Positions 7,360-9,094 of a stretch of DNA of 9,094 nt are shown piece by piece. The notes under the pieces are model-generated. The model was not told the origin of the DNA. It did not search any database and saw only the letters and a program-made list of their open reading frames with translations. Every line of letters starts with the position of its first letter. Position 1 is the stretch's first letter. Location of the stretch: assembly GCA_023423065.1 (NCBI GenBank), contig JAFAGC010000129.1:1-9094 (forward strand). Direction: 5' to 3'. This DNA is from Pseudomonadota bacterium. Lineage in GTDB: Bacteria > Pseudomonadota > Gammaproteobacteria > Steroidobacterales > Steroidobacteraceae. Both the position numbers and the translations under genes were made by a program.

Positions 7360-8175
7360 ATGCCGACCAAGCGAGCGGTTTCAAAACCCGCCAAGGCGAA
7401 GAAAGTCGAGAAACCCAAGTTGTCCGCAAAGAAACCGGCGGCGAAGTCCGCTGCAACCAAGTCCTCTGCGAAACCGGCGCCCGTGAAGGCCGCCTCCACC
7501 GCGAAGTCCCCGCCGACCACGGCGAAATCAACGACCGCCGCCAAGCCCGCCGCCCCCGCGGCCGCTGCATCAGCCGCGAGTGCGTCGAGTTCGAATCCCG
7601 TGGCGCAGGCGATCCGCAAGTCCGCGCCGTCCGATCGTATCGTCGTGACCGCGACGGGCGTGCCGACGAATTCCGGCGCGCTCGCCGCGCGCAACGTCAA
7701 CGCCGAAAACGATGACGACTCCCTCGAGGCGGGAAGCCTGCTGGCAGGTCCTCGCAATGTAACGCCCTACATCGCCAAGCGCGGTGAGGCGTACATGAAC
7801 AAGGAGCAGCTCGAGCACTTCCGCAAGATCCTCAACGACTGGAAGCGCGATCTCATGGAAGAAGTCGATCGCACCGTCTCCCACATGAAGGACGAGGCGG
7901 CGAACTTCCCCGATCCGAACGATCGCGCGACCCAGGAAGAAGAGTTCAGCCTCGAGCTGCGCACGCGCGACCGCGAGCGCAAGCTCATCCGCAAGATCGA
8001 CGAAGCGCTCAAGCGCGTCGAAGACGGGTCGTACGGCTACTGCCTCGAGACCGGCGAAGAGATCGGCGTGAAGCGCCTCGAAGCCCGCCCCGTGGCGACG
8101 CTGACGATCGAAGCGCAGGAACGCCGCGAGCGCCGCGAACGGCAGTACGGCGATCGGGATGACCGTTATCGCTGA
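7360..8175 (+). CDS. dksA: RNA polymerase-binding transcription factor DksA with Lys/Ala/Pro N-terminal tail
   Basis: Binds the secondary channel of RNA polymerase and, with ppGpp, represses rRNA-type promoters and activates amino-acid promoters. It has 271 residues, against 151 in E. coli, because of an N-terminal extension. Residues 1-80 are almost only Lys, Ala, Pro, Ser and Thr (H1-like); 80-135 is a linker. The DksA core starts near 138: EAYMNKEQLEHFRKIL, then the coiled coil with tip FPDPNDRA (D185, D188, A190 match E. coli D71, D74, A76) and EEEFSLELRTRDRERKLIRKID. The C-terminal zinc-finger fold GYCLETGEEIG...RLEARPVATLTIEAQE keeps only the first cysteine (C228); the other three ligand positions are T231, T249 and A252, as in many zinc-independent DksA proteins. 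ATG 7360 has GGAG at 7347-7350; an upstream in-frame TTG at 7333 is poorer. gluQRS follows. Confidence 0.95.
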   Translation: MPTKRAVSKPAKAKKVEKPKLSAKKPAAKSAATKSSAKPAPVKAASTAKSPPTTAKSTTAAKPAAPAAAASAASASSSNPVAQAIRKSAPSDRIVVTATGVPTNSGALAARNVNAENDDDSLEAGSLLAGPRNVTPYIAKRGEAYMNKEQLEHFRKILNDWKRDLMEEVDRTVSHMKDEAANFPDPNDRATQEEEFSLELRTRDRERKLIRKIDEALKRVEDGSYGYCLETGEEIGVKRLEARPVATLTIEAQERRERRERQYGDRDDRYR

Positions 8176-8189
8176 AATGGCGGTTCGCA

Positions 8190-9094
8190 GTGACTCTTAG
8201 CTCAACGGACGCCGGCGCTTCGCCGGCGTTTTCCGTTGTGGGGCGCAAGCCCCTGGCAAGATTCGCGCCCTCGCCCACGGGCCCGCTCCACGCCGGCTCC
8301 CTGCTCGCCGCCGTCGGCAGCTATCTCGACGCGCGCGCGAACGGGGCGCGCTGGCTGGTCCGCATCGAGGATCTCGATACCCCGCGCGTCGTGCCCGGAT
8401 GCGCCGACCAGATGCTGCGTACGCTCGAGGCGTTCGGGTTCGAATGGGACGGTCCGGTCGTCTATCAAAGCACCCGGCGCGAGGCATACGACGAAGCGCT
8501 CGCGCAACTCGCCGCGGCCGGGCGCACGTTCCGCTGTAGTTGCTCGCGCAAGGACCTGTCCACCAACGGCGCCGAAGAAGCTCATGGATATCCGGGCACG
8601 TGCCGGCTGGGTCCGACGCGCGAGGGACCCACCGCGCTGCGATTCCGCGTGAGCGACGGACGCGTGGATTTCGACGACTTGTTCCTCGGCGTGCAGTGCT
8701 TCGAACTTTCCAAGTGCGGCGACTTCGTCGTGCGTCGACGCGACGGCCTCGCAAGCTACCAGCTCGCGGTGGTGGTCGACGATGCCTGGCAGAAAGTCAC
8801 GCGAGTAGTTCGAGGAGCGGACCTGCTCACCAGCACCCCGTGGCAGATAGACCTGCAGGAGGCGCTCGGGGCGCCACGGCCTATCTACGGTCACCTGCCG
8901 TTGGTGGTGGAAAGCGACGGGTCCAAACTATCGAAATCGAGGCACGCGGTACCGCTCGATCCATCCTCGGCTCCCCGGGAGCTGACTGCGACCCTTACGC
9001 TTTTATCGCAAGCCCCACCCGCCGATCTGGCCGATTCCACCATTAAAGACGTTTGGAAATGGGCAGTAGCGAACTGGCGGCCCGATCGGCTGGC
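8190..9094 (+). CDS. gluQRS: Glutamyl-Q tRNA(Asp) synthetase GluQRS (3' end outside window)
   Basis: Truncated paralogue of glutamyl-tRNA synthetase: it activates glutamate and attaches it to the queuosine at position 34 of tRNA-Asp instead of to the tRNA 3' end. About 301 codons are visible and the frame is open at the window edge; E. coli has about 300, so only a few codons are probably missing. Numbered from GTG 8190: class I motif RFAPSPTGPLHAGS (24-37, HIGH-like HAGS), WLVRIEDLDTPR, zinc ligands C116, C118, Y134 and C138 (CSC ... YPGTC), the tRNA/ATP region YQLAVVVDD, and KLSKS (246-250) as the KMSKS motif. No anticodon-binding domain follows. Two starts are possible: GTG 8190 (15 nt after dksA, GGCGG 6 nt before it) or GTG 8238, which fits the family N-terminus better but lies after the hairpin and lacks a clear ribosome site. 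Confidence 0.93.
   Translation, partial: MTLSSTDAGASPAFSVVGRKPLARFAPSPTGPLHAGSLLAAVGSYLDARANGARWLVRIEDLDTPRVVPGCADQMLRTLEAFGFEWDGPVVYQSTRREAYDEALAQLAAAGRTFRCSCSRKDLSTNGAEEAHGYPGTCRLGPTREGPTALRFRVSDGRVDFDDLFLGVQCFELSKCGDFVVRRRDGLASYQLAVVVDDAWQKVTRVVRGADLLTSTPWQIDLQEALGAPRPIYGHLPLVVESDGSKLSKSRHAVPLDPSSAPRELTATLTLLSQAPPADLADSTIKDVWKWAVANWRPDRL
8204..8237 (+). terminator. Terminator-like hairpin between dksA and gluQRS
   Basis: A perfect 9-bp stem joins ACGCCGGCG (8209-8217) and CGCCGGCGT (8221-8229) with a 3-nt loop CTT, followed by T's through 8232. Outside the T's, AACGG (8204-8208) and CCGTT (8233-8237) are also complementary, so an alternative longer stem could bury the U-run. It lies 28 nt after the dksA stop and at the very start of gluQRS. 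It probably ends most dksA transcripts and lets a fraction read into gluQRS. A terminator in the dksA-gluQ gap that limits gluQ expression has been described in Shigella/E. coli. Confidence 0.75.

Noticed and set aside
7031..7570. Minus-strand open frame spanning the queF-dksA gap
   Set aside because: It overlaps two confident plus-strand genes and the dksA promoter, and its composition is low-complexity Arg/Pro/Ser.
7363..7620. Lys/Ala-coding stretch of dksA as a DNA tandem repeat
   Set aside because: The codons vary and no fixed repeat unit is seen; it is amino-acid bias rather than a DNA repeat or CRISPR-like array.

Overview
This window looks like a piece of the core chromosome of a GC-rich gammaproteobacterium. 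The main clue is ZipA, a division protein essentially limited to Gammaproteobacteria. Other clues are a canonical SMC instead of MukB, the smc-zipA-ligA order also known from pseudomonads, and the dksA-gluQRS neighbourhood. The Lys/Ala/Pro-rich tail on DksA and the overall composition hint at the Xanthomonadales/Nevskiales/Steroidobacterales side of the class; that placement is inference. There are no mobile elements, tRNA or rRNA genes, CRISPR arrays or defence genes, and every gene belongs to a known family.

Layout. (1) 1-193, plus strand: the C-terminal end of a parvulin-type peptidyl-prolyl isomerase or foldase, ending in an Ala/Pro tail, followed by an intrinsic terminator at 218-257. 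(2) 6711 down to 234, minus strand: a tight operon smc (chromosome organisation), zipA (FtsZ anchor) and ligA (NAD+-dependent DNA ligase). The smc-zipA gap is 11 nt, and zipA and ligA overlap through a GTGA start/stop. (3) 6712-6832: a short AT-enriched region between divergent smc and queF that probably carries promoters. (4) 6833-7222, plus: queF, the preQ0 reductase of queuosine synthesis. (5) 7223-7359: a spacer with a clear promoter (perfect TATAAT, GC-rich discriminator) and a leader hairpin touching the ribosome binding site. (6) 7360-8175, plus: dksA, with a histone-H1-like N-terminal tail and a zinc finger reduced to one cysteine. (7) From 8190, plus, running off the window: gluQRS, glutamyl-queuosine tRNA(Asp) synthetase, separated from dksA only by a terminator-like hairpin.

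How the genes relate. The minus-strand operon joins chromosome organisation, septum assembly and ligation of DNA nicks, all replication/division functions. The plus-strand block holds an early and a late step of tRNA wobble-base modification (QueF makes preQ1; GluQRS glutamylates queuosine on tRNA-Asp) on either side of the stringent-response regulator DksA. The points most worth a second look are the unusual DksA, the hairpin and start-codon ambiguity between dksA and gluQRS, the dksA promoter and leader, and the terminator that lies inside the 3' end of ligA.
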